Positions 1-8,128 of a stretch of 64,000 bases of DNA are shown piece by piece. The notes under the pieces are model-generated. The model was not told the DNA's origin. It saw nothing but the letters and a program-made list of their open reading frames with translations, and searched no databases. The stretch comes from Streptomyces sp. LBL. GTDB taxonomy: Bacteria > Actinomycetota > Actinomycetes > Streptomycetales > Streptomycetaceae. The position numbers and the translations under genes were made by a program. Location: assembly GCF_029893585.1 (NCBI RefSeq), contig NZ_JARXYX010000028.1, positions 1 through 64,000 of the forward strand. The letters run 5' to 3'. Positions within the stretch are counted from its first letter, which is position 1, and each line of letters opens with the position of its first letter.

Positions 1-125
1 CCGCGGCGCGCGCCCCAGCCGCGCGCCCCCCCACCCCGGGCGCCCGCCGGGTCCCCCCCGCCCCCCCCCCGCCCCCGCCCGCCCCCCCCCGCCCCCCCCC
101 CCCCGGGGGGGGGGGGCCCCGGCGC
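1..125. other. Low-complexity G/C homopolymer stretch
   Basis: The first 125 bases are almost pure C and G, with long C runs around 56-104 followed by a G run around 105-116. No coding pattern is visible. Runs of this kind are rare even in Streptomyces and are a common place for sequencing or assembly error, so the exact bases should be treated with caution. Confidence 0.6.
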
Positions 126-283
126 CGTCCCGGGGGTCATAGGGAAAACCCTTGATTTGCCCGGGGGAGCCCTCATGGGCAGCCGGTCCCCACTACCCTT
201 CTCCCCGAGTGGCCCGTCCGCCGCCCGTGAGGCATGAGCTCGAAGATCCGCCGCGCGTCCTCGGCGCGTGTGCTCTTCCTCAC

Positions 284-350
284 GGCAGCCGTACGGCAGC
301 CGTACGGCAGTCGGACGGAAGCCTCGCGGAAGCCGTACGGAAGAACGGCT
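284..350. repeat. Short GCCGTACGG-type tandem repeat
   Basis: The palindrome CCGTACGG occurs at 289-296, 300-307 and 333-340, with degenerate copies between them, giving a period of about 11 bases. It lies in non-coding DNA far upstream of the first transporter operon. It may be slippage DNA or a multi-site binding region; nothing visible decides between these. Confidence 0.55.
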
Positions 351-792
351 CCGTCGCGACGGCGTGCTGACGGTGTGTCACCCAGCGCCGCCGCCCGCGC
401 GTTCTCACGTGCGGGCCCGCCGGAGGGATCCAGCACGGCGGCCCGTTATGCGCAACACATTTTCCGCCCCTGCACGTCCGGAATGCGGACACTCGCTCCC
501 GATAGATGTGTAACAAGTCCGTTTCGCAGGGATCTTTCGGCAAACCGTTTGTCCGGATTTTGGAAGATGTAGGCGACAGGTGTGATCGAACCGAGACCTT
601 AGGAATGTGGTTCGGTCATGGCGCATGGCAGATAGTTAGGCGCGTAGAGCTCGGATCAACGAGTCACGCGCTGCACACTGCGCCGACTCACGAGCGCGGG
701 GGCATCTGACTTTCTCCGGCACCGACGAGGCGACGGATGCGTGTCATGTGCTCCCCCATGCGGTGAACCAATGGACTCATGAGGAGGAACCC
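351..792. other. Intergenic leader of the first peptide-transport operon
   Basis: No convincing gene is present. GC drops in 440-620 compared with the flanks, as expected of a promoter region, but no clear -35/-10 pair could be fixed. The ribosome site GAGGAGG at 781-787 belongs to the gene starting at 793. Confidence 0.5.
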
Positions 793-2406
793 ATGCGCGG
801 TGCCAAGAGCGCCAAGTGGGTGGCCATAGCTGCAGTTGTGGCACTCGGTGCGACAGCCTGTGGTGGCGGGGGCGACAGCGGCTCGGGCAGCAACGATGGC
901 ATCGTCTCGATGGAGATCGGTGAGCCGCAGAACAGCCTGATCCCGAGCAACACGTACGAGACCGAGGGCGGCCAGGTCATCCACGCCCTGTTCACGGGCC
1001 TGACCAAGCTGGACGCCGACAACAAGGTCGTCAACGACCTGGCGTCGTCGGTCGAGTCCAAGGACAACAAGGTCTGGACGATCAAGCTGAAGGACGGCTA
1101 CACCTTCCACAACGGTGAGAAGGTCACGGCCCAGTCCTTCGTCGACGCCTGGAACTACGGCGCCGACCAGACCAACGCCCAGCAGACCAACCCGCTCTTC
1201 AACCACATCCAGGGCTGGAGCGACCTGAACCCCGGCGAGGGCAAGAAGGTCACCGCCAAGGGCATGTCCGGCCTGAAGGCCGTCGACGCCTCGACCCTGC
1301 AGGTCACGCTGACCGGCGCGTTCTCCGCGTTCCCGACGCAGCTGTCCTTCTACGGGTTCGCCCCGCTGCCCAAGGTCTTCTTCAAGGACCCCAAGGGGTT
1401 CGGTGAGAAGCCGATCGGCAACGGCCCGTTCGAGATGAACGGCACGTTCAAGCACAACGAGTCGATCAGCCTGAAGAAGTACGACAAGTACCCCGAGGCT
1501 TCGAAGATCGAGGTCAAGGGCGTCAACTTCAAGATCTACTCGAACCAGGACACCGCCTACAAGGACCTGGTCGCCGGCAACCTCGACCTCGACATCACCG
1601 TCCCGAACTCGGGTCTGCCGACGTACAAGAAGGACCTGCCGAACCGCACGATCGACGAGTCGGACTCGGGCGTCGGGTACATCGGTTTCCCGATCAAGTA
1701 CAACAAGGCGTTCCAGGACAAGGACCTGCGCAAGGCCATCTCGATGTCGATCGACCGGAAGGCGATCGCCGACAAGATCTTCCTCGGTGCGCGGATGCCC
1801 GCCGACGACTTCATCAGCCCGATCATCGACGGCTACCGCAAGGGCGCCTGCGGCGACGCGTGCACCCTCAACCCGACCAAGGCCAAGCAGCTCTACAAGA
1901 AGAGCGGCGGCCTGCCGGGCAACAGGCTGGAGATCGGCTACAACGCCGACGGCGACCACAAGGCCTGGGTCGAGGCCGCCGCCAACCAGATCCAGCAGAA
2001 CCTGGGCATCAAGGTCACGGCGAAGCCGTTCGAGCAGTTCCAGGGCATCCTGAACGACCTGGACGCGAAGAAGTACAGCGGCGCCTTCCGTATGGGCTGG
2101 AACATGGACTACCCGGACATGGAGAACTACCTCCGTCCGATCTTCTCCAAGGACGCGATCACGTCCGGCTCGAACTACGCCGGTTACGTCAACCCGGACT
2201 TCGAGAAGCTCATCGTCGAGGGCGACCACGCCCCGTCGCACGAGGCCGCCATCAAGAAGTACCAGGAAGCCGACGACGTCATCCTCGACGAGATGCCGTA
2301 CGTTCCGGTGTACTTCTACAAGACGAACGGTGGCTTCAGCGACAAGATCAAGTCGGTGAAGATCGCCGGCCACCAGATCCTGTGGGACTCGGTCAAGCTC
2401 AGCTGA
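793..2406 (+). CDS. Oligopeptide ABC transporter substrate-binding lipoprotein (DppA/OppA type), operon 1
   Basis: A 537-residue extracellular solute-binding protein, family 5. The N terminus is a lipoprotein signal: basic MRGAKSAK, a hydrophobic run, then Cys23 followed by a Gly/Ser linker, so the mature protein should be tethered to the outer face of the membrane. The body shows the usual features of peptide binders: a GEPQNSLIPSN opening, a VDAWNYG segment near 115-121, and a periplasmic-fold C-terminal lobe ending near residue 537. The ATG at 793 is chosen because GAGGAGG lies just upstream. It is the first gene of a five-gene operon (binding protein, two permeases, two ATPases). The paralogue at 16737 shares the layout. 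A role in importing signalling peptides, as for BldK, is possible but not shown. Confidence 0.93.
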   Translation: MRGAKSAKWVAIAAVVALGATACGGGGDSGSGSNDGIVSMEIGEPQNSLIPSNTYETEGGQVIHALFTGLTKLDADNKVVNDLASSVESKDNKVWTIKLKDGYTFHNGEKVTAQSFVDAWNYGADQTNAQQTNPLFNHIQGWSDLNPGEGKKVTAKGMSGLKAVDASTLQVTLTGAFSAFPTQLSFYGFAPLPKVFFKDPKGFGEKPIGNGPFEMNGTFKHNESISLKKYDKYPEASKIEVKGVNFKIYSNQDTAYKDLVAGNLDLDITVPNSGLPTYKKDLPNRTIDESDSGVGYIGFPIKYNKAFQDKDLRKAISMSIDRKAIADKIFLGARMPADDFISPIIDGYRKGACGDACTLNPTKAKQLYKKSGGLPGNRLEIGYNADGDHKAWVEAAANQIQQNLGIKVTAKPFEQFQGILNDLDAKKYSGAFRMGWNMDYPDMENYLRPIFSKDAITSGSNYAGYVNPDFEKLIVEGDHAPSHEAAIKKYQEADDVILDEMPYVPVYFYKTNGGFSDKIKSVKIAGHQILWDSVKLS

Positions 2407-2449
2407 ACCAGTTCTGAGTAGTTCCCCGCACAGGGCACGGACAACGGGT

Positions 2450-2481
2450 GAGCAGGGGGAGACGGGTATCTCTCCCTGCTC
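2450..2481 (+). promoter_or_regulatory. Intercistronic hairpin after the binding-protein gene
   Basis: Bases 2450-2462 pair with 2469-2481 (13 pairs, one G-T wobble) around a six-base loop, in the 153-base gap between binding-protein and permease genes. There is no T run. Such hairpins usually stabilise or partly terminate the message so that the binding protein is made in excess over the membrane subunits. The paralogous operon 3 has only a 6-base gap here and no hairpin. Confidence 0.65.
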
Positions 2482-2559
2482 GCCCCGTCTGTCGTCTCCC
2501 GTCCCGCCAGCGCCGCCCGCCTGGTCACGGACGGGCTCAGCACCCCCTCTGGAGTACCC

Positions 2560-3486
2560 ATGGGCCGATTTGTCGCGCGCCGCGTCTTGCAGGCGATCCC
2601 TGTACTGATAGGCGTCACGTTCATCATCTTCTGTCTGGTGTTCGCTCTGCCCGGCGACCCCATCCAGGCACTGGCCGGCGAGAAGCGAGCCGACCCCAAC
2701 ATCGCGGCGATGCTGCGTGCGCAGTACCACCTCAACGACCCGCTGTACCAGCAGTACTGGCACTACATCACCGGTGTCCTCACCGGTGACCTGGGTGAGA
2801 CGTACAACGGGCGTGCCATCTCCGAGCTGGTCTCCCAGAGATTCCCCGTCACGCTGAAGCTGGCGCTGACGGCGTTCGGCATCGAGGCCGGCATCGGTAT
2901 CCTCGCGGGCATCTTCTCGGCGTTGAAGAGGGGTAAGTTCCTCGACAACGTGGTGCTGGTCTCCACGCTGGTGCTGATCTCCGTCCCGGTCTTCGTGCTC
3001 GGCAGCGTGCTCCAGCTGGAGTTCGGCGTCAATCTGAAGATCACGCCGGTCGCCGGCATCGAGCAGGGCTGGCCGCAGAGCTTCATCCTCCCGTCCGTCG
3101 TGCTCGCCTCGACCTCCATGGCCTACATCGCGCGGCTCACCCGGTCGAGCATGACGGAGTCGGTCCGCGCCGACTACGTCCGGACGGCGATCGCCAAGGG
3201 ACTGCCGCGGCGCCGGGTCATCGGCGTCCACGCGCTGCGCAACTCCCTGATCCCGGTGGTCACCTTCCTGGGCTTCGACCTCGGCGCTCTCATGGGCGGC
3301 GCCATCATCACCGAACGGGTCTTCAACCTGCCCGGTATCGGCGGGCAGTTGGCCCAGTCCGTGTATCTGCGCGAGCGGCCCGTCGTGGTCGGTCTGGTGA
3401 CCCTGCTCGTCCTGATCTACCTGGTCGCCAACCTCCTCGTAGACCTGCTGTACGCCGTGCTCGACCCGAGGATCCGTTATGAGTGA
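2560..3486 (+). CDS. Oligopeptide ABC transporter permease, DppB/OppB type, operon 1
   Basis: A 308-residue inner-membrane permease. It opens with MGRFVARRVLQAIPVLIGVT, the typical DppB start with a first membrane helix, followed by a periplasmic loop and five further helices. The cytoplasmic EAA-type loop that contacts the ATPases is the RTAIAKGLPRRRV segment near residues 205-220. The C terminus (LLYAVLDPRIRYE) is the family signature. TGGAG lies before the ATG. The last 8 bases overlap the next permease gene, indicating translational coupling. The protein at 18387 is a close paralogue. Confidence 0.94.
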   Translation: MGRFVARRVLQAIPVLIGVTFIIFCLVFALPGDPIQALAGEKRADPNIAAMLRAQYHLNDPLYQQYWHYITGVLTGDLGETYNGRAISELVSQRFPVTLKLALTAFGIEAGIGILAGIFSALKRGKFLDNVVLVSTLVLISVPVFVLGSVLQLEFGVNLKITPVAGIEQGWPQSFILPSVVLASTSMAYIARLTRSSMTESVRADYVRTAIAKGLPRRRVIGVHALRNSLIPVVTFLGFDLGALMGGAIITERVFNLPGIGGQLAQSVYLRERPVVVGLVTLLVLIYLVANLLVDLLYAVLDPRIRYE

Positions 3487-4420
3487 CAAGACGATAGAGA
3501 AGCCGTCCGTCGTCGGCGCGGACGTGATGACCAAGGAGCTGGAGGAAGAGGAGAAGACCGCCGCACGGCAGGCCAGCCTCCTCAAGGACGGCTGGATCGA
3601 CCTGCGCAAGCGGCCGATGTTCCTCCTCACCGCCCTGATCATCCTGTGCCTGCTCGCACTGGCGATCGCACCGAGCCTGTTCACCTCGCGCTCGCCGTTC
3701 TCGGACGGCTTCTGCCAGCTGGACAACTCCATGGAGGGCCCCGTTTCGGGGCACCTGTTCGGCTACGACGTCCAGGGCTGCGACATCTACACGCGGACGG
3801 TGTTCGCCACCCGCAACTCCATCGTCGTCGGTGTGGTCACCACGCTGGCCACCACGCTCGTCGGCTGTCTGCTCGGCATGCTGGCCGGTCTGCAGGGCGG
3901 CTGGCTGGACACGATCCTCTCCCGGATCACCGAGGTCTTCTCCGCGCTGCCCATCCTCATCGGCGGCCTGCTGATCATGTCGATCTGGCAGACCGGCAAC
4001 GTGTGGACCGTGTCGCTCGTGTTGACGATCCTCGGCTGGCCGCAGGTCTACCGCATCATGCGCGGCGAGGTCATCTCCAACAAGTACAACGACTACGTGA
4101 TGGCGGCCAAGGCGCTGGGAGCCGACTCCTGGCGGGTCGCGTTCCGGCACATCCTGCCGAACACGCTCGCCCCCGTCATCGTCATCTGCACCATGAACCT
4201 CGGCGTCTACATCGCCGCCGAGGCCGCCCTGTCCTACCTCGGCATCGGCATCCAGTCCCCGAACATCTCCTGGGGCCTGATGATCAGCGACGCCCAGGAC
4301 AGGTTCCTGACCTCTCCGCACGCGCTGCTGTTCCCGGCCGGAGCGCTGAGCATCACCGTGCTCGCGTTCATCATGCTCGGCGACGTGGTACGCGACGCCT
4401 TCGACCCCAAGATGCGCTGA
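3479..4420 (+). CDS. Oligopeptide ABC transporter permease, DppC/OppC type, operon 1
   Basis: A 313-residue second permease subunit. Residues 1-45 are a charged cytoplasmic extension, followed by a membrane helix near 50-68, an extracellular loop containing the FGYDVQGCDIYTR motif usual for DppC, and five more helices. The EAA loop is NDYVMAAKALGADSWRV near 200. The protein ends at AFDPKMR, as family members do. It starts inside the stop of the preceding permease and is separated by 15 bases from the first ATPase gene. The two permeases form the membrane channel of the importer. Confidence 0.94.
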   Translation: MSDKTIEKPSVVGADVMTKELEEEEKTAARQASLLKDGWIDLRKRPMFLLTALIILCLLALAIAPSLFTSRSPFSDGFCQLDNSMEGPVSGHLFGYDVQGCDIYTRTVFATRNSIVVGVVTTLATTLVGCLLGMLAGLQGGWLDTILSRITEVFSALPILIGGLLIMSIWQTGNVWTVSLVLTILGWPQVYRIMRGEVISNKYNDYVMAAKALGADSWRVAFRHILPNTLAPVIVICTMNLGVYIAAEAALSYLGIGIQSPNISWGLMISDAQDRFLTSPHALLFPAGALSITVLAFIMLGDVVRDAFDPKMR

Positions 4421-4435
4421 GGGAGGCGTACCACT

Positions 4436-5497
4436 ATGACCATCATCGATCCCACGGACGCCGTTCCGGCTCCGCGCGAGGCCGAGGGCGACCAGCCCGG
4501 CCCGCTCCTCGACGTACGAGACCTGCACGTCGAGTTCCACACCCGGGAGGGCGTGGTCCGCGCCGTCAACGGCGTCAACTACTCGGTGAACTCCGGCGAG
4601 ACCCTCGCCGTGCTGGGCGAGTCCGGCTCCGGCAAGTCCGTGACCGCCCAGGCGATCATGGGCATCCTCGACATGCCACCGGCCCGCATTCCGCAGGGCG
4701 AAATCCTCTTCCACGGCCGGGACATGCTCACCATGTCCGAGGAGGAGCGGCGCCGACTGCGCGGTGCGCGCATCGCGATGATCTTCCAGGACGCGCTGTC
4801 CTCGCTCAATCCGGTGCTCAGTGTCGGCTTCCAGCTCGGTGAGATGTTCCGCGTCCACCGAGGGGCGTCACGCAAGGAGGCCAAGGCCAAGGCCATCGAG
4901 CTGATGGACCGGGTGAAGATCCCGGGCGCCGCGGCCCGCGTGGGCGACTATCCGCACCAGTTCTCCGGCGGTATGCGCCAGCGCATCATGATCGCCATGG
5001 CGCTCGCCCTGGAACCGGACCTCATCATCGCCGACGAGCCGACCACGGCCCTCGACGTGACAGTCCAGGCGCAGGTGATGGACCTGCTCGCGGAACTGCA
5101 GCGCGAGTACCAGATGGGTCTCATCCTCATCACCCACGACCTGGGCGTCGTCGCGGACGTCGCCGACAAGATCGCGGTCATGTACGCGGGCCGGATCGTG
5201 GAGACCGCGCCGGTGCACGAGCTGTACAAGCGTCCCGCGCACCCGTACACCCGCGGCCTGCTCGACTCGATCCCGCGCCTGGACCAGAAGGGCCAGGACC
5301 TCTACGCGATCAAGGGGCTGCCGCCCAACCTGCTCAAGGTGCCGCCGGGCTGCCCCTTCAACCCGCGCTGCGAGAAGGCGCAGGACATCTGCCGTACGGA
5401 CCTTCCGCCGTTGTTCACGGTGACGGAGCGGGACGGAACGGAACTGCCCGGCCGCGCGAGCGCGTGCCACTTCTGGAAGGAGACGATCCATGGCTGA
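4436..5497 (+). CDS. Oligopeptide ABC transporter ATP-binding protein, DppD/OppD type, operon 1
   Basis: A 353-residue ATPase. Walker A (GESGSGKS) lies near residues 61-68, the signature FSGGMRQR near 176, and Walker B (IIADEPTTALD) near 197-207, followed by the H-loop THD. The C-terminal oligo_HPY region carries the Cys cluster CPFNPRCEKAQDIC. In DppD-type proteins this region is associated with an iron-sulfur site, and this copy keeps the cysteines. The overlap of 8 bases with the next gene matches the same junction in operon 3. It should form a heterodimer with the product of the next gene and power peptide import. Confidence 0.94.
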   Translation: MTIIDPTDAVPAPREAEGDQPGPLLDVRDLHVEFHTREGVVRAVNGVNYSVNSGETLAVLGESGSGKSVTAQAIMGILDMPPARIPQGEILFHGRDMLTMSEEERRRLRGARIAMIFQDALSSLNPVLSVGFQLGEMFRVHRGASRKEAKAKAIELMDRVKIPGAAARVGDYPHQFSGGMRQRIMIAMALALEPDLIIADEPTTALDVTVQAQVMDLLAELQREYQMGLILITHDLGVVADVADKIAVMYAGRIVETAPVHELYKRPAHPYTRGLLDSIPRLDQKGQDLYAIKGLPPNLLKVPPGCPFNPRCEKAQDICRTDLPPLFTVTERDGTELPGRASACHFWKETIHG

Positions 5498-6638
5498 GCC
5501 GACCAAGGCCGCCGAGCCGCAGGACGCCATGCCGAACGTCTCCGACGTCGAGGTGGCCGACGTGCACTCGGAGGAGGAAGCGGTCGCCGCCCTCGACGCG
5601 CCCGTCGAGCGGGGCGAGCCGATCCTTCAGGTGCGCAACCTCGTCAAGCACTTCCCCCTGACCCAGGGGATCGTCATCAGGCGTCAGGTCGGCGCCGTGA
5701 AAGCGGTCGACGGCGTCTCCTTCGACCTGTACCAGGGCGAGACCCTGGGCATCGTGGGCGAGTCCGGCTGCGGCAAGTCGACGGTCGCGAAGCTCCTGAT
5801 GAACCTGGAGAAGGCGACGGCCGGCGAGGTCTTCTACAAGGGCCAGGACATCACCAGGCTGTCCGGCAAGGCCCTGAAGGCGGTCCGCCGGAACATCCAG
5901 ATGATCTTCCAGGACCCGTACACCTCGCTCAACCCGCGTATGACGGTCGGCGACATCGTCGGGGAGCCCTTCGACATCCACCCGGAGGTGGCGCCGAAGG
6001 GTGACCGCCGCCGCAAGGTGCAGGAACTCCTCGACGTCGTCGGTCTCAACCCCGAGTACATCAACCGGTACCCGCACCAGTTCTCCGGCGGTCAGCGCCA
6101 GCGCATCGGCATCGCCCGCGGCCTGGCGCTCAACCCGGAGATCATCATCTGCGACGAGCCGGTGTCGGCGCTGGACGTGTCCGTCCAGGCGCAGGTCATC
6201 AACCTGATGGAGGGACTGCAGGACGAGTTCAACCTCTCCTACATCTTCATCGCGCACGACCTGTCGATCGTCCGGCACATCTCGGACCGGGTCGGGGTCA
6301 TGTACCTCGGCAAGATCGCGGAGATCGGCAGCGACGAGCAGATCTACGACCACCCGACGCACCCCTACACCCAGGCGCTGCTGTCGGCGGTCCCGGTGCC
6401 CGACCCGGAGGCCCGTGAGGGCCGCGAACGGATCATCCTCACCGGCGACGTCCCGTCCCCGGCCAACCCGCCCTCCGGGTGCCGCTTCCGCACCCGTTGC
6501 TGGAAGGCCCAGGACAAGTGCGCCGAGGAGGAGCCGCTGCTGGCGATCCCGGAGCGCTTCAAGGGCGCGGACACTCCGGCGGCCCACGAGTCGGCGTGCC
6601 ACTTCGCCGAGGAGAAGGACGTCGTCCACGCGGCCTGA
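5490..6638 (+). CDS. Oligopeptide ABC transporter ATP-binding protein, DppF/OppF type, operon 1
   Basis: A 382-residue ATPase, last gene of operon 1. It has an acidic N-terminal extension of about 45 residues before the first strand (ILQVRNLVKHFPL). Walker A is GESGCGKST, the signature is FSGGQRQR, and Walker B is IICDEPVSALD. The C-terminal Cys-containing oligo_HPY segment (CRFRTRCWKAQDKC) is intact. The central part (about 5960-6067) is nearly identical at DNA level to the paralogue in operon 3, which suggests gene conversion. A terminator follows at 6668. Confidence 0.94.
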   Translation: MAEPTKAAEPQDAMPNVSDVEVADVHSEEEAVAALDAPVERGEPILQVRNLVKHFPLTQGIVIRRQVGAVKAVDGVSFDLYQGETLGIVGESGCGKSTVAKLLMNLEKATAGEVFYKGQDITRLSGKALKAVRRNIQMIFQDPYTSLNPRMTVGDIVGEPFDIHPEVAPKGDRRRKVQELLDVVGLNPEYINRYPHQFSGGQRQRIGIARGLALNPEIIICDEPVSALDVSVQAQVINLMEGLQDEFNLSYIFIAHDLSIVRHISDRVGVMYLGKIAEIGSDEQIYDHPTHPYTQALLSAVPVPDPEAREGRERIILTGDVPSPANPPSGCRFRTRCWKAQDKCAEEEPLLAIPERFKGADTPAAHESACHFAEEKDVVHAA

Positions 6639-6667
6639 GCGTGAGGACGTAGAGCCACACGCGGTGC

Positions 6668-6700
6668 GGGGTGCCGGGAGCCGAGGGCTCCTGGCACCCC
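6668..6700 (+). terminator. Terminator hairpin of operon 1
   Basis: GGGGTGCCGGGAGCC at 6668-6682 pairs with GGCTCCTGGCACCCC at 6686-6700, with one mismatch and a three-base loop. It lies 30 bases after the stop of the last ATPase gene. No T run follows, which is usual in Streptomyces. Confidence 0.8.
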
Positions 6701-6702
6701 GT

Positions 6703-7143
6703 ATGTCGTTCGGCGGCAAATCCCTGATCCAGGACCACTTCCGGCCCAACCCCGCGCTGGTCGAACAGCTGCGTGCCGACGGCAAGACCGCGTACGCGGA
6801 CGCCGTGGAGGAGGTCGCCGAACTGGCCCGCCGTGGGCACATCACCTACCTCGACCAGCACGGCCCCTACGGCAACGGCACCCCGGTGCTGAACGCGGCC
6901 CGCAACGTCGGCGACGAACCGATGCTCGTCCTGTGGCCGGACGACGTCTTCGTGGCCGAGGTGCCCCCTGCCCAGCAGCTGATCCACGCGTACGAGGCGA
7001 CCAACTGTCCGGTCCTGGCCGTGCTGCCCATGGACCCCGGCGACTCCCAGCGCTACGGCGTGCCCGTGGGCGTGGAGGAACGCCGTGGCCCCGGCAAGTG
7101 CGTCTGGGCGGCCTTCCACCACGGCACGGTGCCGACATGCTGA
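6703..7143 (+). pseudogene. Internal fragment of a GalU-like sugar nucleotidyltransferase
   Basis: The frame reads GGKSLIQDHF, AYADAVEEVAELARRGHITY, QHGPYGNGTPVLNAAR and GDEPMLVLWPDDVF. This is the central part of UTP-glucose-1-phosphate uridylyltransferase-type enzymes. The N-terminal third, with the GLGTR nucleotide loop, is absent. After about residue 130 the match decays and the frame stops at 7143, so the C-terminal third is absent as well. The piece begins directly after the terminator hairpin with no ribosome site. It is best read as a decayed remnant. I know the family from memory; a protein search would settle it. Confidence 0.7.
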
Positions 7144-7522
7144 CGCCCGCCAATACCGAGGCGTTCACGCTGACCGCCGCCCCGCCACCTGCGCCCCGGC
7201 GCCCGGCCTGTACCGCGCGGTGTCTCTCGCGTACCGATTCGCGACTCCCGTCGACAGATGTCACTCTGAGAGAGATGACCTCTTCACCGGTCCACGGCCG
7301 CGCCCGGCCGGGATCGTTCGAAGAGCGACAGCGAACATGTCATAACGGCCCCACGGCACAGTGCGCGCTCATCGAAACACGCGGGGACCGTTCTGTTCGG
7401 CGATCAGCTGAGACATGTATCGGTTGCTTCCCTGAACGTGGTATCCGGTGACAGTGGTTCGGCGTGACGCGCCGACTCCAGGCCTCGCGGCGGGAAGCGC
7501 CCGCACGACAACTGGAGTTCAC
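7144..7522. other. Intergenic stretch
   Basis: No supported gene. The sequence probably includes decayed DNA from the nucleotidyltransferase remnant and, near its end, the leader of the gene at 7523 (TGGAG at 7512-7516). Confidence 0.4.
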
Positions 7523-8128
7523 ATGGCTCGATATGACGACCTCTATGTGCTGGAGACCGCGACCGAACCACGGCCAGTCGAGCAACCGTCAGTCGCGCGA
7601 CGGCCGAACGGGGAGAAGTCGCCCGGGCGGACGATCCACCGGTACGGACGGCTCAACATCGTCTCCGAGGTGGACCACGAATCGCCCACGGCCGTACCGA
7701 AGGCGTCGGATTTCGAGGAGGCCAGAAACAGCCTGAAGGACATCGAGCGTCTCGGGCTCGCAGCCCTCCGCCTGCTGCAGTCGGAGGGCTTCATCGCCGC
7801 CAGGACCGACCGGCCGAGGGCCGGCGAGCGCTGGGACATGCCCGGCTGCACCACCGTGGTCCCCACCCCCACCTCGGCCACGCATCGGGCGGCGGCGCTC
7901 GCCCCGCCGACGAGCGCCTATCTCGAAGGCAGTGTCGCGGTCGGGATCATCATCGTCCAGGGCCCCACTGCCGCACTGCAGTTCACCGACGACGAGCGGA
8001 CGACGGTCGTCGCGGAGGTCCAGAACGGGCTCGGGTCACTGGCGAGCGCCAAACCGCTTGCCGGAGTCAGCTTCCGCTACGACATCCAGACCGTCACGCT
8101 GCCGACCCAGCCCGACCCCACTTCATGA
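7523..8128 (+). CDS. Hypothetical protein, probably C-terminally truncated
   Basis: A 201-residue product. The ATG at 7523 is preferred over the upstream in-frame GTG at 7448 because TGGAG lies six bases before it and the first 25 residues of the longer form are low-complexity. It has no signal peptide or membrane segment. The C-terminal part (GSVAVGIIIVQGPTAALQF, then VVAEVQNGLGSLAS, then FRYDIQTVTL) resembles, from memory, the N-terminal portion of larger bacterial proteins that continue into a metalloprotease-like domain with an HExxH-type motif. That domain is missing here. The stop overlaps the ATG of the arabinofuranosidase gene. Truncation is an inference; the short form could be functional. 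Confidence 0.6.
   Translation: MARYDDLYVLETATEPRPVEQPSVARRPNGEKSPGRTIHRYGRLNIVSEVDHESPTAVPKASDFEEARNSLKDIERLGLAALRLLQSEGFIAARTDRPRAGERWDMPGCTTVVPTPTSATHRAAALAPPTSAYLEGSVAVGIIIVQGPTAALQFTDDERTTVVAEVQNGLGSLASAKPLAGVSFRYDIQTVTLPTQPDPTS

Noticed and set aside
688..3732. A 1014-codon open frame antisense to the first binding-protein and permease genes
   Set aside because: It runs opposite to well-supported genes, its translation is Asp/Val/Arg/Leu-rich with no domain, and such mirror frames arise from third-position GC bias. The same applies to many long antisense frames, for example 16398-19055 and 3323-4858.
793..6638. Naming operon 1 or operon 3 as bldK
   Set aside because: Position near mshB is suggestive, but as I recall the bldK gene order begins with a permease, unlike these operons, and no sequence comparison was possible. 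The symbol was not assigned.
7448..7522. Upstream GTG start for the protein at 7523
   Set aside because: The extra 25 residues are low-complexity and a better-spaced TGGAG precedes the ATG at 7523.
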